Origin: Amycolatopsis mediterranei | Lineage (GTDB): Bacteria > Actinomycetota > Actinomycetes > Mycobacteriales > Pseudonocardiaceae | DNA: 64,000 nucleotides | Reading direction: 5' to 3' | Assembly: GCF_026017845.1 (NCBI RefSeq) | Contig: NZ_CP100416.1 | Coordinates: 7,249,749 to 7,313,748 of the forward strand | Part shown: positions 19,707 to 27,258 of the stretch, piece after piece | Layout of the letters: each line of letters opens with the position of its first letter | How positions within the stretch are numbered: position 1 is the first letter of the stretch | The notes under the pieces: generated by a model | Seen by the model: the letters and a program-made list of their open reading frames with translations, nothing else | Told to the model about the DNA's origin: nothing | The model's database searches: none | Made by a program: the position numbers and the translations under genes

Positions 19707-20948
19707 TCAACCGGTGACCGTGAGGTAGATGAGCACCAGGTTGAGAGCGATGATGATCGCCGCGATCACCGAGGCCGCGACCGTCGTCGAGCGGCGGTTC
19801 GTGTCCGCCCCCATCAGATCACGGTCCGCCGTCAGGCGAATCAACGGCACCAGCGCGAACGGAATCCCGAACGACAGCACCACCTGCGACACCACCAGCG
19901 CCGCACTCGGGTCGGTGCCCAGCGCGAGCACCACGATCGCCGGCGTCAGGGTCACCAGGCGGCGCAGGACCAGCGGAATTCGCTTGTGCAGCAACCCTTG
20001 CATGATCATCGCGCCCGCGTACGCGCCCACCGACGTCGAAGCCAGTCCCGACGCCAATAGGCCGATCGCGAACAGCAGCGCGACGCCCGGGCCGAGCGCC
20101 GAGGAGACCGCGCCGTGCGCGCCCTCGATGCTGTCCACGCCCACCTGGCCCTGGAGGTTCGTCGCGGCCAGCAGCAGCATGCCCAGGTTCACCGCGCCCG
20201 CCAGGAGCATCGCCAAGCCGACGTCGGCGCGCGTCGCGCGCAGCAGGCGGCGGCGCTGGAGGCCCTCGGACCGGCCGTGGCGGTCGCGGACCAGGCCCGA
20301 GTGCAGGTAGACGGCGTGCGGCATCACCGTCGCGCCGAGCATGGCCGCCGCGATGAGGATGCTGCCCGCGCCGTCGAAGCCCGGGACCAGGCCGCCGAGG
20401 GTTTCCGTGGCCGACGGCGGCTCGACGAACAGGCTCGCCAGGAAGCCGACCGCGATCACCGCCAGCAGGCCGGTGACCACCCGCTCGAACGTGCGCTGGC
20501 CGCCGCGGTCCTGGACCGCCAGCAGCGTCAGCGACACCGCGCCGGTGATCAACCCGCCGACGACGAGCGGGAGGTCGAACAGCAGGTTGAGCGCGATCGC
20601 GCCGCCGACCACCTCGGCCAGGTCGGTGGCGATGGCGACGATCTCCGCCTGTGCCCAGTAGGCCAGCCGCGCGGGGCGCGACAGGCGGACGCGCAGGGCC
20701 TCCGGCAGCGACATCCCGCTGACCAGCCCGAGTTTCGCCGACAGGTACTGCACCAGCACGGCCATCAGGTTCGCCGCGACGATCACCCAGACCAGCAGGT
20801 AGCCGTAGCGGGCGCCGGCGCTGATGTTCGAGGCGACGTTCCCCGGGTCGACGTAGGCGATGGCGGCGACGAACGCCGGACCGAGCAAGGCCGAACCGGT
20901 GCGCAGGCGCGTCACCAGCCTCGGCCGGACAGCCTCGGTCACAGCCAT
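19707..20948 (-). CDS. mntH: Nramp-family divalent metal (Mn2+) transporter
   Basis: A 413-residue membrane protein with eleven predicted helices. FVAAIAYVDPGNVASNISAGARYGYLL has the metal-binding DPGN of helix 1, and MLGATVMPHAVYLHSGLV the MPH of helix 6, both diagnostic of proton-coupled Mn/Fe importers. The palindrome CCTAAACT-GA-AGTTTAGG (20982-20999) overlaps the predicted -10 region, so repression by a DtxR/MntR-type metalloregulator is likely. The start ATG at 20948 follows GAGAGGTGGGCGC. The gene name is by family; Mn2+ preference is inferred. Confidence 0.92.
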   Translation of the reverse strand: MAVTEAVRPRLVTRLRTGSALLGPAFVAAIAYVDPGNVASNISAGARYGYLLVWVIVAANLMAVLVQYLSAKLGLVSGMSLPEALRVRLSRPARLAYWAQAEIVAIATDLAEVVGGAIALNLLFDLPLVVGGLITGAVSLTLLAVQDRGGQRTFERVVTGLLAVIAVGFLASLFVEPPSATETLGGLVPGFDGAGSILIAAAMLGATVMPHAVYLHSGLVRDRHGRSEGLQRRRLLRATRADVGLAMLLAGAVNLGMLLLAATNLQGQVGVDSIEGAHGAVSSALGPGVALLFAIGLLASGLASTSVGAYAGAMIMQGLLHKRIPLVLRRLVTLTPAIVVLALGTDPSAALVVSQVVLSFGIPFALVPLIRLTADRDLMGADTNRRSTTVAASVIAAIIIALNLVLIYLTVTG

Positions 20949-20981
20949 GCGCCCACCTCTCGAAAACCGGATGTCGGGGAC

Positions 20982-21021
20982 CCTAAACTGAAGTTTAGGC
21001 GCGCCGAACTTTGTTTTTCAA
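20982..21021 (-). promoter_or_regulatory. mntH promoter with an MntR/DtxR-type operator
   Basis: A perfect 8+2+8 palindrome CCTAAACTGAAGTTTAGG occupies 20982-20999. On the minus strand a TTGAAA (21021-21016) and TAAACT (20997-20992) are spaced 18 bp, so the palindrome covers the -10 hexamer. The half-site resembles the TTAGG-type motifs of actinobacterial DtxR/MntR regulators. Binding by metal-loaded repressor would block the promoter. No regulator gene is in the window. Confidence 0.7.
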
Positions 21022-21075
21022 GGGTGATGGCTCCCACCCCGGCACGCGGGTACCCGGATCGGCGGCGGCGAAAAG

Positions 21076-21471
21076 TCAGAGCCGGGCGACCTCGTGGCCG
21101 GATTCGCGCAGCGCCGTGACCGCGTCGTCGAGGTCGCCGCCGCGGACCAGGATGTGGTCGGTGTCGAACGTCGAGATCGAGAACAGCGTGACGCCGGCCG
21201 CGGCCAGCTCCGAGGCCAGCGCGGCGATGATGCCGGTGAGCGTGAACTCCAGCGGGCCGCGCACCGACAGCAGCCGCCAGCCGTCTTCGGAGGCCATGGC
21301 CCCGCCCGGCTCGCGGCCGGCCGGGCAGATCACCGACAGTTCTTCGGGCGTCCGCGTCACCGAAACCAGGGCTTCGCCCGGCTCGAAGAGCTCGGCGGGC
21401 ACCTTGGCGTCCGCGGGCAGCCGCACCACGGCGTACTCGCCGGGCCGGACGTCGATCGCGAGTCGTTTCAT
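21076..21471 (-). CDS. ACT-domain protein
   Basis: A 131-residue protein made of two ACT-like halves: [25 protein letters not shown] with LVSVTRTPEELSVICP, then LLSVRGPLEFTLTGIIAALASELAAAGVTLFSISTFDTDHILVRGGDLDDAVTALRESGH. The second half matches the CASTOR-like ACT fold that binds amino acids. The ATG overlaps the thyX stop by one base (TGATG), so translation is coupled to thyX. A small-molecule-sensing role is inferred; the ligand is unknown. Confidence 0.8.
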   Translation of the reverse strand: MKRLAIDVRPGEYAVVRLPADAKVPAELFEPGEALVSVTRTPEELSVICPAGREPGGAMASEDGWRLLSVRGPLEFTLTGIIAALASELAAAGVTLFSISTFDTDHILVRGGDLDDAVTALRESGHEVARL

Positions 21472-22223
21472 CAGCCTTCCAGCACCTTCGGGCTCGTGGC
21501 GATCTCGGTGCCGTCCGGCAGCGTCGAGATGGTGAAGTCCGCGAACACGTTCGCCGCGGCCTTCTGCAGCTGCCGCAGGCATTCCACGGCCAGCTCACGG
21601 ATTTCGACGTCGGCGTGCTCGGTCGCGCGCATCGCGACGAAGTGCCGCCAGGCGCGGTAGTTCCCGGTCACGACGATGCGGGTTTCGGTCGCGTTCGGCA
21701 GCACGGCCCGGGCGGCCTGGCGGGCCTGCTTGCGGCGCAGGGTCGCGCTCGGGACGTCGGCGAACTTCTCCTCGAGCCCGGACAGCAGCTCGGTGTAGGC
21801 CTCGACGCTCGCCCGGGTCGCGGCGAGGAACTTCTCGTGCAGCACCGGGTCGTTCGCGATGATCTCCGGCTCGACGAACTCGGCGTCGCACTCCGGGACG
21901 TACCGCTGCGAGAGCTGGGAGTAGGAGAAGTGGCGGTGCCGGATCAGCTCGTGGGTCAGGGACCGGGAGATGCCGGTGATGTAGAAGGTCACCGAACCGT
22001 GCTCCAGCACCGAGAGGTGGCCGACGTCGATGATGTGCTCGAGGTAGCCGGCGTTGGTCGCGGTGGCGGGGTTCGGCTTCTTCCACGACTGGTAGCAGGC
22101 GCGGCCGGCGAATTCGGCGAGTGCTTCCCCGCCGTCCGCGTCGGTCGACCACGGCACGTCCCCGGGCGGGAAGAACTCGGTCTTCGCGATCAGCTGCACT
22201 CTGGGTGACACGGTTCCGGTCAC
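21471..22223 (-). CDS. thyX: Flavin-dependent thymidylate synthase
   Basis: A 250-residue ThyX that methylates dUMP using FAD, NADPH and methylene-tetrahydrofolate. The signature RHRx7S is present as [11 protein letters not shown] (95-105), with [37 protein letters not shown] and [23 protein letters not shown] as in mycobacterial ThyX. GTG at 22223 is set by GAAGGAGTCCTGAC. The gene is coupled downstream to the ACT-domain gene. No thyA was seen in the window. Confidence 0.95.
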   Translation of the reverse strand: MTGTVSPRVQLIAKTEFFPPGDVPWSTDADGGEALAEFAGRACYQSWKKPNPATATNAGYLEHIIDVGHLSVLEHGSVTFYITGISRSLTHELIRHRHFSYSQLSQRYVPECDAEFVEPEIIANDPVLHEKFLAATRASVEAYTELLSGLEEKFADVPSATLRRKQARQAARAVLPNATETRIVVTGNYRAWRHFVAMRATEHADVEIRELAVECLRQLQKAAANVFADFTISTLPDGTEIATSPKVLEG

Positions 22224-22307
22224 GTCAGGACTCCTTCTCCGGCTTCCGCGCAGCCTAACCGCGTGAGGGCAGTCACTCCCGAGGGACACGTGACATCACC
22301 ACCCGCC

Positions 22308-22336
22308 TTGACTGACGTCACCGATGACGTCATAGT
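22308..22336 (+). promoter_or_regulatory. Predicted promoter with twin TGACGTCA sites
   Basis: TTGACT (22308-22313) and CATAGT (22331-22336) are 17 bp apart. Two identical palindromes TGACGTCA (22313-22320 and 22325-22332) are centred 12 bp apart and overlap the -35 and -10. Transcription would begin at or next to the ATG at 22343, implying a leaderless mRNA. The downstream ribbon-helix-helix protein could bind these sites and regulate itself. Confidence 0.6.
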
Positions 22337-22342
22337 GGTGTC

Positions 22343-22864
22343 ATGGACCTGACGCCGTACATCGCCAACCTTCGCGAGGACCTCGCGAACACGGCTGCCG
22401 CCGGGGACGAGCACACCCGGCGGGCGGCCGCGCTGCTGTCCTCCGCGCTCGAGCCCGCCGTCCGCCTGACTCTGATGAACGCCCTCGCCGACCTCGCCGC
22501 CGAGGTCACGGCCGCGCTGCCGGGCCAGGTGGTGGACGTCCGGCTCGACGGCCGGGACGTCCGGGTGGTCGTCACCGGCACCGCCGAGGAGACGACGTCA
22601 CGCGCGACACCACGTGACACCACACCACCGCCGCCGATCGACGGTGGTGACATCAGCCGAATCACCCTCCGGCTGGTCGAGCAGATCAAGGGCCAGGCCG
22701 AGCGCGCGGCCGCGGCCCAGGGCGTCTCGCTGAACACGTTCGTTTCGCAGGCGGTGCAGGGCGCACTGGGCCACGGCGCGCTCGGCGGCGGCGGCCACAA
22801 GCACCAGGGCAAGGGCGACCGCGGCGGAAGCGGGTCGCACCTGCACGGCTGGGTCGAAGGCTGA
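22343..22864 (+). CDS. HicB/Arc-like ribbon-helix-helix protein
   Basis: A 173-residue protein. An N-terminal helical region (MDLTPYIANLREDLANTAAAGDEHTRRAA, ALEPAVRLTLMNALADLAAEVTAAL) and a beta segment (VVDVRLDGRDVRVVV) precede a ribbon-helix-helix unit. That unit, ISRITLRLVEQIKGQAERAAAAQGVSLNTFVSQAVQGAL (about 104-142), is the pattern of HicB-type antitoxins. A Gly/His/Lys-rich tail follows. No HicA toxin is adjacent; instead a DUF4097 gene follows 12 bp downstream. The twin TGACGTCA sites in its promoter suggest autoregulation. The role is more likely transcriptional than toxin control. Confidence 0.75.
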   Translation: MDLTPYIANLREDLANTAAAGDEHTRRAAALLSSALEPAVRLTLMNALADLAAEVTAALPGQVVDVRLDGRDVRVVVTGTAEETTSRATPRDTTPPPPIDGGDISRITLRLVEQIKGQAERAAAAQGVSLNTFVSQAVQGALGHGALGGGGHKHQGKGDRGGSGSHLHGWVEG

Positions 22865-22876
22865 GGGGACGAGACG

Positions 22877-23800
22877 ATGAGTGAAGAACAGACCACACCG
22901 GCCGAAGAGCCGAACGACGAATTGGTCCGGGTGGACGAGTTCAAGACCGACGTCCCGCTGGAGCTCGACGTCAGCGTGACGATCGGCCGCGTCGAGGTCG
23001 TCCTCGACGGCGACTCCGGCGCCCGCGTGGAGCTGCGCCACGACCAGGGCGAGCAGCAGCCGTGGGTGGCGGGGGTCAACAGCCTGCTGTCCTGGGTCGG
23101 CGAACGCTTCGGCGACCAGCTGGGCGTCGACCCGGGTGCCTCCCCCGCCGAAGCCGTGCGGCAGAGCCGGATCGAGAAGCTCGGCAACCGCCTGGTCGTC
23201 CAGGCACCGAAGGCGTGGCAGCTGCGCAACGTCGCCCTCGCGGTGAAGGTGCACGCGCCGGCGGGCTCGCACGTCGAGGTCCGGGCGGGCGCGGCGGACG
23301 TCACCGTCACCGGCTCGGCCGGCCGCGTCGACCTGCTGACCGGCTCCGGCGAGGTGAAGCTCGACCGCGCCGACGGCTCGGCCACCATCCGCACCGGCAG
23401 CGGCGCCGTCAAGCTCGGCCCGACGCTGGGCGGGCTGCAGCTGCGCAGCGGCAGCGGCCACATCGAGGCGTCGTCGATCAGCGGGTCCGCGACGCTGGCC
23501 ACCGGCACCGGCGACGTCTGGCTGGGCGCGGTCTCCGGCGAGGTGATGGCCCGCACCGGCAGCGGCGACCTGTCGGTGGCCGACGCCGCGTCGGGCTCGC
23601 TCGACCTGATCACCGGCTCGGGCGAGGTCCGGATCGGCATCCGCGGCGGGACGACCGCCGAGGTCGACCTGACCTCCAGCGGCGGCCGCGTCTCCAGCGA
23701 GCTGGACGTCGCCGACAGCGCCCCCGATGGTGGCGTGAAGCTGAAGGTCCGCGCCCGCACGGGCACCGGCAACGCCGTGGTGACGCGCGCGGCGGGCTGA
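22877..23800 (+). CDS. DUF4097-family beta-repeat protein
   Basis: A 307-residue protein without signal peptide or membrane helix. After an acidic start (MSEEQTTPAEEPNDELVRVDEF), the second half is a run of short beta repeats of the form TGSG-x-V/A (LLTGSGEVKLDRADGSATIRTGSGAVKLG, LRSGSGHIEASSISG, ARTGSGDLSVADAASG, LITGSGEVRIGIRGG). This is typical of DUF4097/putative-adhesin proteins that fold as a beta helix. It follows the ribbon-helix-helix gene by 12 bp with its own GAGGGGACGAGACG site, so the two form an operon. The biochemical role is unknown. Confidence 0.82.
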   Translation: MSEEQTTPAEEPNDELVRVDEFKTDVPLELDVSVTIGRVEVVLDGDSGARVELRHDQGEQQPWVAGVNSLLSWVGERFGDQLGVDPGASPAEAVRQSRIEKLGNRLVVQAPKAWQLRNVALAVKVHAPAGSHVEVRAGAADVTVTGSAGRVDLLTGSGEVKLDRADGSATIRTGSGAVKLGPTLGGLQLRSGSGHIEASSISGSATLATGTGDVWLGAVSGEVMARTGSGDLSVADAASGSLDLITGSGEVRIGIRGGTTAEVDLTSSGGRVSSELDVADSAPDGGVKLKVRARTGTGNAVVTRAAG

Positions 23801-23806
23801 GACAAC

Positions 23807-23868
23807 CGGACCTCCGGCCCGGACCGGGGGCTCCGCCACCCGGACCCCCGGAAGAGCGGGCTGAGACA
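23807..23868. repeat. Diverged copy of the 62-bp GC-rich unit
   Basis: The stretch from GAGACAACCGG through GGGGGCTCCGCCACCCGGAC to GGAAGAGCGGGCTG matches the 62-bp unit at 575-702, with a degraded first hairpin. It lies just after the DUF4097 gene, where it could add to termination. Confidence 0.65.
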
Positions 23869-23874
23869 GGGGGA

Positions 23875-23916
23875 GAACGGGCCGTTCCCGGCGGGGGTGC
23901 CGGGGACGGCCCGTTC
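23875..23916 (+). terminator. Hairpin after the DUF4097 gene
   Basis: GAACGGGCCGTTCCCGGC (23875-23892) pairs with GCCGGGGACGGCCCGTTC (23899-23916), with one mismatch and a 6-nt loop. It is a very stable stem 75 bp beyond the stop codon and probably terminates the two-gene operon. Confidence 0.7.
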
Positions 23917-24098
23917 GCGCGAAATACCAGAGGAAGCGGCCCGCAGAAATCCGGCGAACGAAGGATGAATCTGTCGAAACGCCGTTTCACCTGATTACTC
24001 CCGGAGAATCGCTGATTTTCTCGGATCGGCCTTGAACAAATCGGCAGGCTGTCTCGTTCCCATCGGTTGACCGCGCCGGCCTGGCGAAAGGTGACCGA

Positions 24099-24269
24099 GT
24101 GACCGCGCTGATCCGCCCCTCCTCGCTCGCGGGCGCGGTGGCCGGGTCGCGGTTGATCGCGCAAGGGTGTTCGCCGGATCCGCGGATCGACCGGACGACC
24201 CCGGCTCCGGCCACGACGCCGAGCGCGGGGACGGCGATCGGCCGGGGTGGCGGTCAGGGTGGTCGGTAG
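24099..24269 (+). CDS. Possible 56-residue protein, low confidence
   Basis: A GTG-started frame with GAAAGG 6-8 nt upstream encodes VTALIRPSSLAGAVAGSRLI followed by a short Cys, Pro, Thr and Gly-rich tail. Third-position GC is high in the first two thirds and falls towards the end. A Cys at residue 24 after LIAQG vaguely resembles a lipobox but lacks the proper -3 residue. No relatives are recognised. It may simply be noncoding DNA; the rest of 23917-24298 shows no gene. Confidence 0.25.
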   Translation: MTALIRPSSLAGAVAGSRLIAQGCSPDPRIDRTTPAPATTPSAGTAIGRGGGQGGR

Positions 24270-24299
24270 GAGCTGATTGCCGGCCAGGACAGAGGTACT

Positions 24300-24581
24300 T
24301 CAAGAGCGGGGCCTCGGGCGATTGCTGCCCCTCGCAGGGCGGGTGGCCACGGTCCTTCTCTTGCGGGACTGCGCCGAGTCCGGGGATGCCGGCGCTGCGC
24401 GGGGTTCGGCTTCCCGGTCGAGTTGGATCAAGAGGCCGAACCACCGGCCGACCCGCGCATCGACTTTGATCTGGCGAAGACACCTGCGAGCGTCGAGCTT
24501 GACGAGCAGGAGAGATATCAGCCCCAGCCCCACCAGTGCCAGGACGCACGCACACAGCGCGAGCCACATACCTGCCGACAT
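24300..24581 (-). CDS. Small single-pass membrane protein of unknown function
   Basis: A 93-residue protein. One N-terminal membrane helix (MWLALCACVLALVGLGLISLLLV, about 5-27) is followed by a basic amphipathic stretch (KLDARRCLRQIKVDARVGRWFGLLIQLDRE) and a Pro/Arg/Ser-rich tail. ATG at 24581 is supported by AAGGAGAGGTAGG. The 5' region (24582-24812) is AT-richer than its surroundings and contains a TTGACA, so an independent promoter is plausible. No family is recognised; the tail may be on the cytoplasmic side by the positive-inside rule. Confidence 0.55.
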   Translation of the reverse strand: MSAGMWLALCACVLALVGLGLISLLLVKLDARRCLRQIKVDARVGRWFGLLIQLDREAEPRAAPASPDSAQSRKRRTVATRPARGSNRPRPRS

Positions 24582-24812
24582 GGACCTACCTCTCCTTAAA
24601 GATCATGATCCATGCTCGGAGAGGTCTAAAAGATGTTCGCGTCCTCGATCAACGCTTGTCAACCAAATGTGAACCCGACACCCCAAAGTTGGGCCATCCA
24701 CGGGGCACGGCGTGGTCACGTTCGGCTGATCCGCCAAGGCCGCGCTCGGCAGACCCCACGGGCTCGACCCGCTCGGCTCACCTTGCCGGGCCCGGACCCG
24801 GAGAGGGGAGCG

Positions 24813-26027
24813 TCAGCGGACCAGCTTCGCCAGCGGCACCGCCAAATCGCCTCGCGCGCCCACCGTCACGCCCGACAAACCCAGCCACTCCGCCATGTGC
24901 CGCAGCTCCGCCGCCAGCTCCGGGAGGACCCGGGCCACGTCCACGCCCTCCTCCGCGAACGCTCCCTGGACCCGCAGCACCCCCGCCGCTCGGTCGGACT
25001 TCAGGTCCACCCGCGCGACGAGCGAGCCGTCCAGCAGGAACGGGAAGACGTAATACCCGTACACCCGCTTCGGCTCCGGGACGTAGATTTCGATCCGGTA
25101 GTGGAAGCCGAACAGCCGCTCGGTTCGGGCGCGCTCCCAGATCAGCGGGTCGAACGGGCACAGCAACGCCCGGCCCACCACGTTCCGCGGCTTCCGAGCC
25201 AAAGCATGGCGGTAGGCCACCTGCTTCCAGCCGCGGACCGCGACCGGCTCCAGCTCTCCCGACTCCACCAGCTCCGCCACCGCCTGGCGGGCCGGGGCCG
25301 GGCCGAGGCGGTAGTAGTCGCGCAGATCCGTCTCCGTCGCCACCCCCAGCGCTCGCGCCGAACGCGCAATCAAGCCCCGCGCGCCCTCCTCCGCGGACAC
25401 CGACCGGGCGAGGATCTCCGGTGGGACCACCCGCTCGGTCAGGTCGTAGAGCCGCTCGAACGACCGCCGCGTGCCCGTGGTCAGCTGGCCGACGCCGAAC
25501 AGGTACTCGCAGACGCGCTTGACCTCCGAGCGCTCCCACCACGAGCCCGGGCCGCGCCGCTGGGCGTCCGCCTGCACCGCGCGCTCGATGCCGCCCGCGC
25601 CGATCGGGCCCAGCTCCTTCACCACCGACAGGATCTCGTCGACCAGGCCCGGTGACTTCTCGATCAACGGGCCGTAGTGCCGCCACCAGCCGTCGCGCTT
25701 CGCGCCCGAGCGGATCAGGGGCCAGTCCTCGATCGGCAGCAGGCTCGCCTCGTGCGCCCACGTCTCCACCAGCAGCCGCGGGCGACGCGCCGAATTCGCC
25801 CACGCCGCTTCGTCGAGCAGCGCCGGGTCGTACGCGCCCAGCCGCGAGAACACCGGCATGTAGTGGGCCCGGACCGCCACGTTCACCGAGTCCAGCTGCA
25901 GCAGCTGGACCCGCGACAGCACGCGTTTCAGGTGCTGCCGCGAAGGCACGCCGGACGGACGCGGGTCGGTGAAGCCCTGTGCGGCCAGGAACGTCTTCCG
26001 GGCCGTCGAGACGCTGATCGTTTGCAT
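24813..26027 (-). CDS. AlkX/YcaQ-like DNA glycosylase (winged-helix, DUF1006/HTH_42)
   Basis: A 404-residue protein of the AlkZ/AlkX fold, built from tandem winged-helix domains. The catalytic segment VQLLQLDSVNVAVRAHYMPVFSRLG contains Gln44-Leu-Asp46. This is the QxD motif of E. coli YcaQ/AlkX, which unhooks interstrand cross-links and removes bulky N7-alkyl lesions; AlkZ-type enzymes from antibiotic clusters carry QxQ instead. WAHEASLLP, LPEPKRVYGYYVFPFLLDG-like sequence and VDLKSDRAAGVLRVQGA are further family landmarks. ATG at 26027 is chosen over a longer frame because homology begins there. It is divergent from a GNAT gene. The repair role is inferred from the motif. Confidence 0.83.
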   Translation of the reverse strand: MQTISVSTARKTFLAAQGFTDPRPSGVPSRQHLKRVLSRVQLLQLDSVNVAVRAHYMPVFSRLGAYDPALLDEAAWANSARRPRLLVETWAHEASLLPIEDWPLIRSGAKRDGWWRHYGPLIEKSPGLVDEILSVVKELGPIGAGGIERAVQADAQRRGPGSWWERSEVKRVCEYLFGVGQLTTGTRRSFERLYDLTERVVPPEILARSVSAEEGARGLIARSARALGVATETDLRDYYRLGPAPARQAVAELVESGELEPVAVRGWKQVAYRHALARKPRNVVGRALLCPFDPLIWERARTERLFGFHYRIEIYVPEPKRVYGYYVFPFLLDGSLVARVDLKSDRAAGVLRVQGAFAEEGVDVARVLPELAAELRHMAEWLGLSGVTVGARGDLAVPLAKLVR

Positions 26028-26086
26028 GGTGCGCTCATGGTGCCACCCACCACCGACAAAAACCGCGACCGCTAAGTTCAGCAACC

Positions 26087-26644
26087 ATGAGCGACGCCGC
26101 CGTCCGTCCCGCCGATCTGTCCGACGCCGCGGAGATCGCCCGCATCCAGCGCGAAACCTGGCACGCCGCCTACGAGGACCTGCTCGGCAAGCAGGCCCTC
26201 GCGCAACTGGACGCCACCGACCTCGCCGGCACCTGGAGCGAGACCATCGACTACCCCGGCAGCCTCGTCTACGTCGCCACCGAGGGCGAGTTCACCGTCG
26301 GCTTCTGCGTCGCCGGCCGCGCGCCCGAAGACGAGGTCGCCCAGGCCGATGGGAGCCTGCCCGAAGACGCCGAGACGACCGGGCTGATCGCCACCCTGCT
26401 CGTCGAGCCGCGCTGGGGACGCCGCGGGCACGCCGGACGGCTACTCGCGACGGCCGCCGCGGGCCTGCGGGCCGACGGCGCCTCCCGCGGCATCGCCTGG
26501 GTCGCCCAGGGCGACCACGCCACCCTCGGCTTCTACCGCCGGGCCGGCTGGAACCCCGACGGCACCGTCCGCACCCTCGACACCGGCGAGCGCACCCTCC
26601 GCGAGGTCCGGCTCACCGGCACCCTCGACCTCTCCCTGTCCTGA
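26087..26644 (+). CDS. GNAT-family N-acetyltransferase
   Basis: A 185-residue GNAT enzyme. VRPADLSDAAEIARIQRETWHAAYEDLLG is the usual first strand-helix unit. LIATLLVEPRWGRRGHAGRLLATAAAGLRADGA carries the acetyl-CoA loop (R-R-G-H-A-G), and VAQGDHATLGFYRRAGWNPDG the C-terminal motif B region. The substrate is unknown. Its last 204 bp overlap, in antisense, the extended frame of the convergent GtrA gene. Confidence 0.85.
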   Translation: MSDAAVRPADLSDAAEIARIQRETWHAAYEDLLGKQALAQLDATDLAGTWSETIDYPGSLVYVATEGEFTVGFCVAGRAPEDEVAQADGSLPEDAETTGLIATLLVEPRWGRRGHAGRLLATAAAGLRADGASRGIAWVAQGDHATLGFYRRAGWNPDGTVRTLDTGERTLREVRLTGTLDLSLS

Positions 26645-27106
26645 GTCGCGGAAGATCACCCACCGCATCACGGCGTACATGAACACGCCCTCGCCCACGC
26701 CCGCGAGCACCCGCGAGACGTGGTATTCGACGCCCAGCGCCGTCAGCCCCGCGCCCACACCCAGCAGAAACGCCGCGTAATTGACAGCAATCGCACCTAT
26801 GTAAAGCACCAGCTGGATTCCGACGGCGGCGTGGGAATGGAAGTTGAACGTCCGGTTCAGCGCGAAGCTCAGCCCGAACGCACAGACGTACGCCAGCGTG
26901 ATCGCCAGCCACACCGGCCAGCCGAGCACGCCGTGGAAGACGGTCAGCAGCGCGAGGTCGACGCCGAACGTGAGCCCGTTGATCAGGCAGAACCCGAGAA
27001 ACGTCGGCGCCACGACCCGCGACAGACCCAGCGGCAGCACACGGACGACGGCCCGGCAGAGGGCGCCGAATCGGTCAGCGGGCGTACGGGATTGCTCGGC
27101 GGCCAC
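26441..27106 (-). CDS. GtrA-family membrane protein with a 3' tail antisense to the GNAT gene
   Basis: The first 155 or so residues are a complete GtrA protein with four membrane helices (FLGFCLINGLTFGVDLALLTVF, WLAITLAYVCAFGLSFALNRTFNFHSH, VLYIGAIAVNYAAFLLGVGAGL, VGEGVFMYAVMRWVIFRDS). The family is linked to transfer of lipid-linked sugars for cell-wall or teichoic glycosylation. After RDSGQ the frame has no stop until 26441, adding about 65 Glu/Gly/Ala-rich residues read antisense to the GNAT coding region. The core probably represents the ancestral protein, and the tail appears to have arisen by loss of the stop. The start is GTG at 27106. Confidence 0.8.
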   Translation of the reverse strand: MAAEQSRTPADRFGALCRAVVRVLPLGLSRVVAPTFLGFCLINGLTFGVDLALLTVFHGVLGWPVWLAITLAYVCAFGLSFALNRTFNFHSHAAVGIQLVLYIGAIAVNYAAFLLGVGAGLTALGVEYHVSRVLAGVGEGVFMYAVMRWVIFRDSGQGEVEGAGEPDLAEGALAGVEGADGAVGVPAGPAVEAEGGVVALGDPGDAAGGAVGPQARGGRRE

Positions 27107-27183
27107 CCGGCCAGTGTTCCGGCGGGAGGTGACCGGCAGCCGTCCGGCAGGTGATCTTCTGGTGCGGACCGCCGGCCGAAGAG

Positions 27184-27197
27184 GGGGGTTAACCCCC
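27184..27197. promoter_or_regulatory. Perfect 14-bp palindrome between divergent genes
   Basis: GGGGGTTAACCCCC lies midway between the divergently transcribed GtrA and DedA-like genes. It could be an operator shared by both promoters, but only its symmetry and location support this. Confidence 0.35.
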
Positions 27198-27258
27198 GTG
27201 CGCGGAGATTTCGAACTGATAACTTGGAAGAACGCGAGCGGTTTTCAGGAGGTGACAG

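Noticed and set aside
22343-23800. HicAB toxin-antitoxin system
   Set aside because: Only the HicB-like DNA-binding part is present; the neighbour is a DUF4097 protein of 307 residues, not a small HicA RNase.
23965-23994. Nine-codon leader-peptide frame with a ribosome site
   Set aside because: Too short to support by sequence alone, and no attenuator or downstream biosynthetic gene is linked to it.
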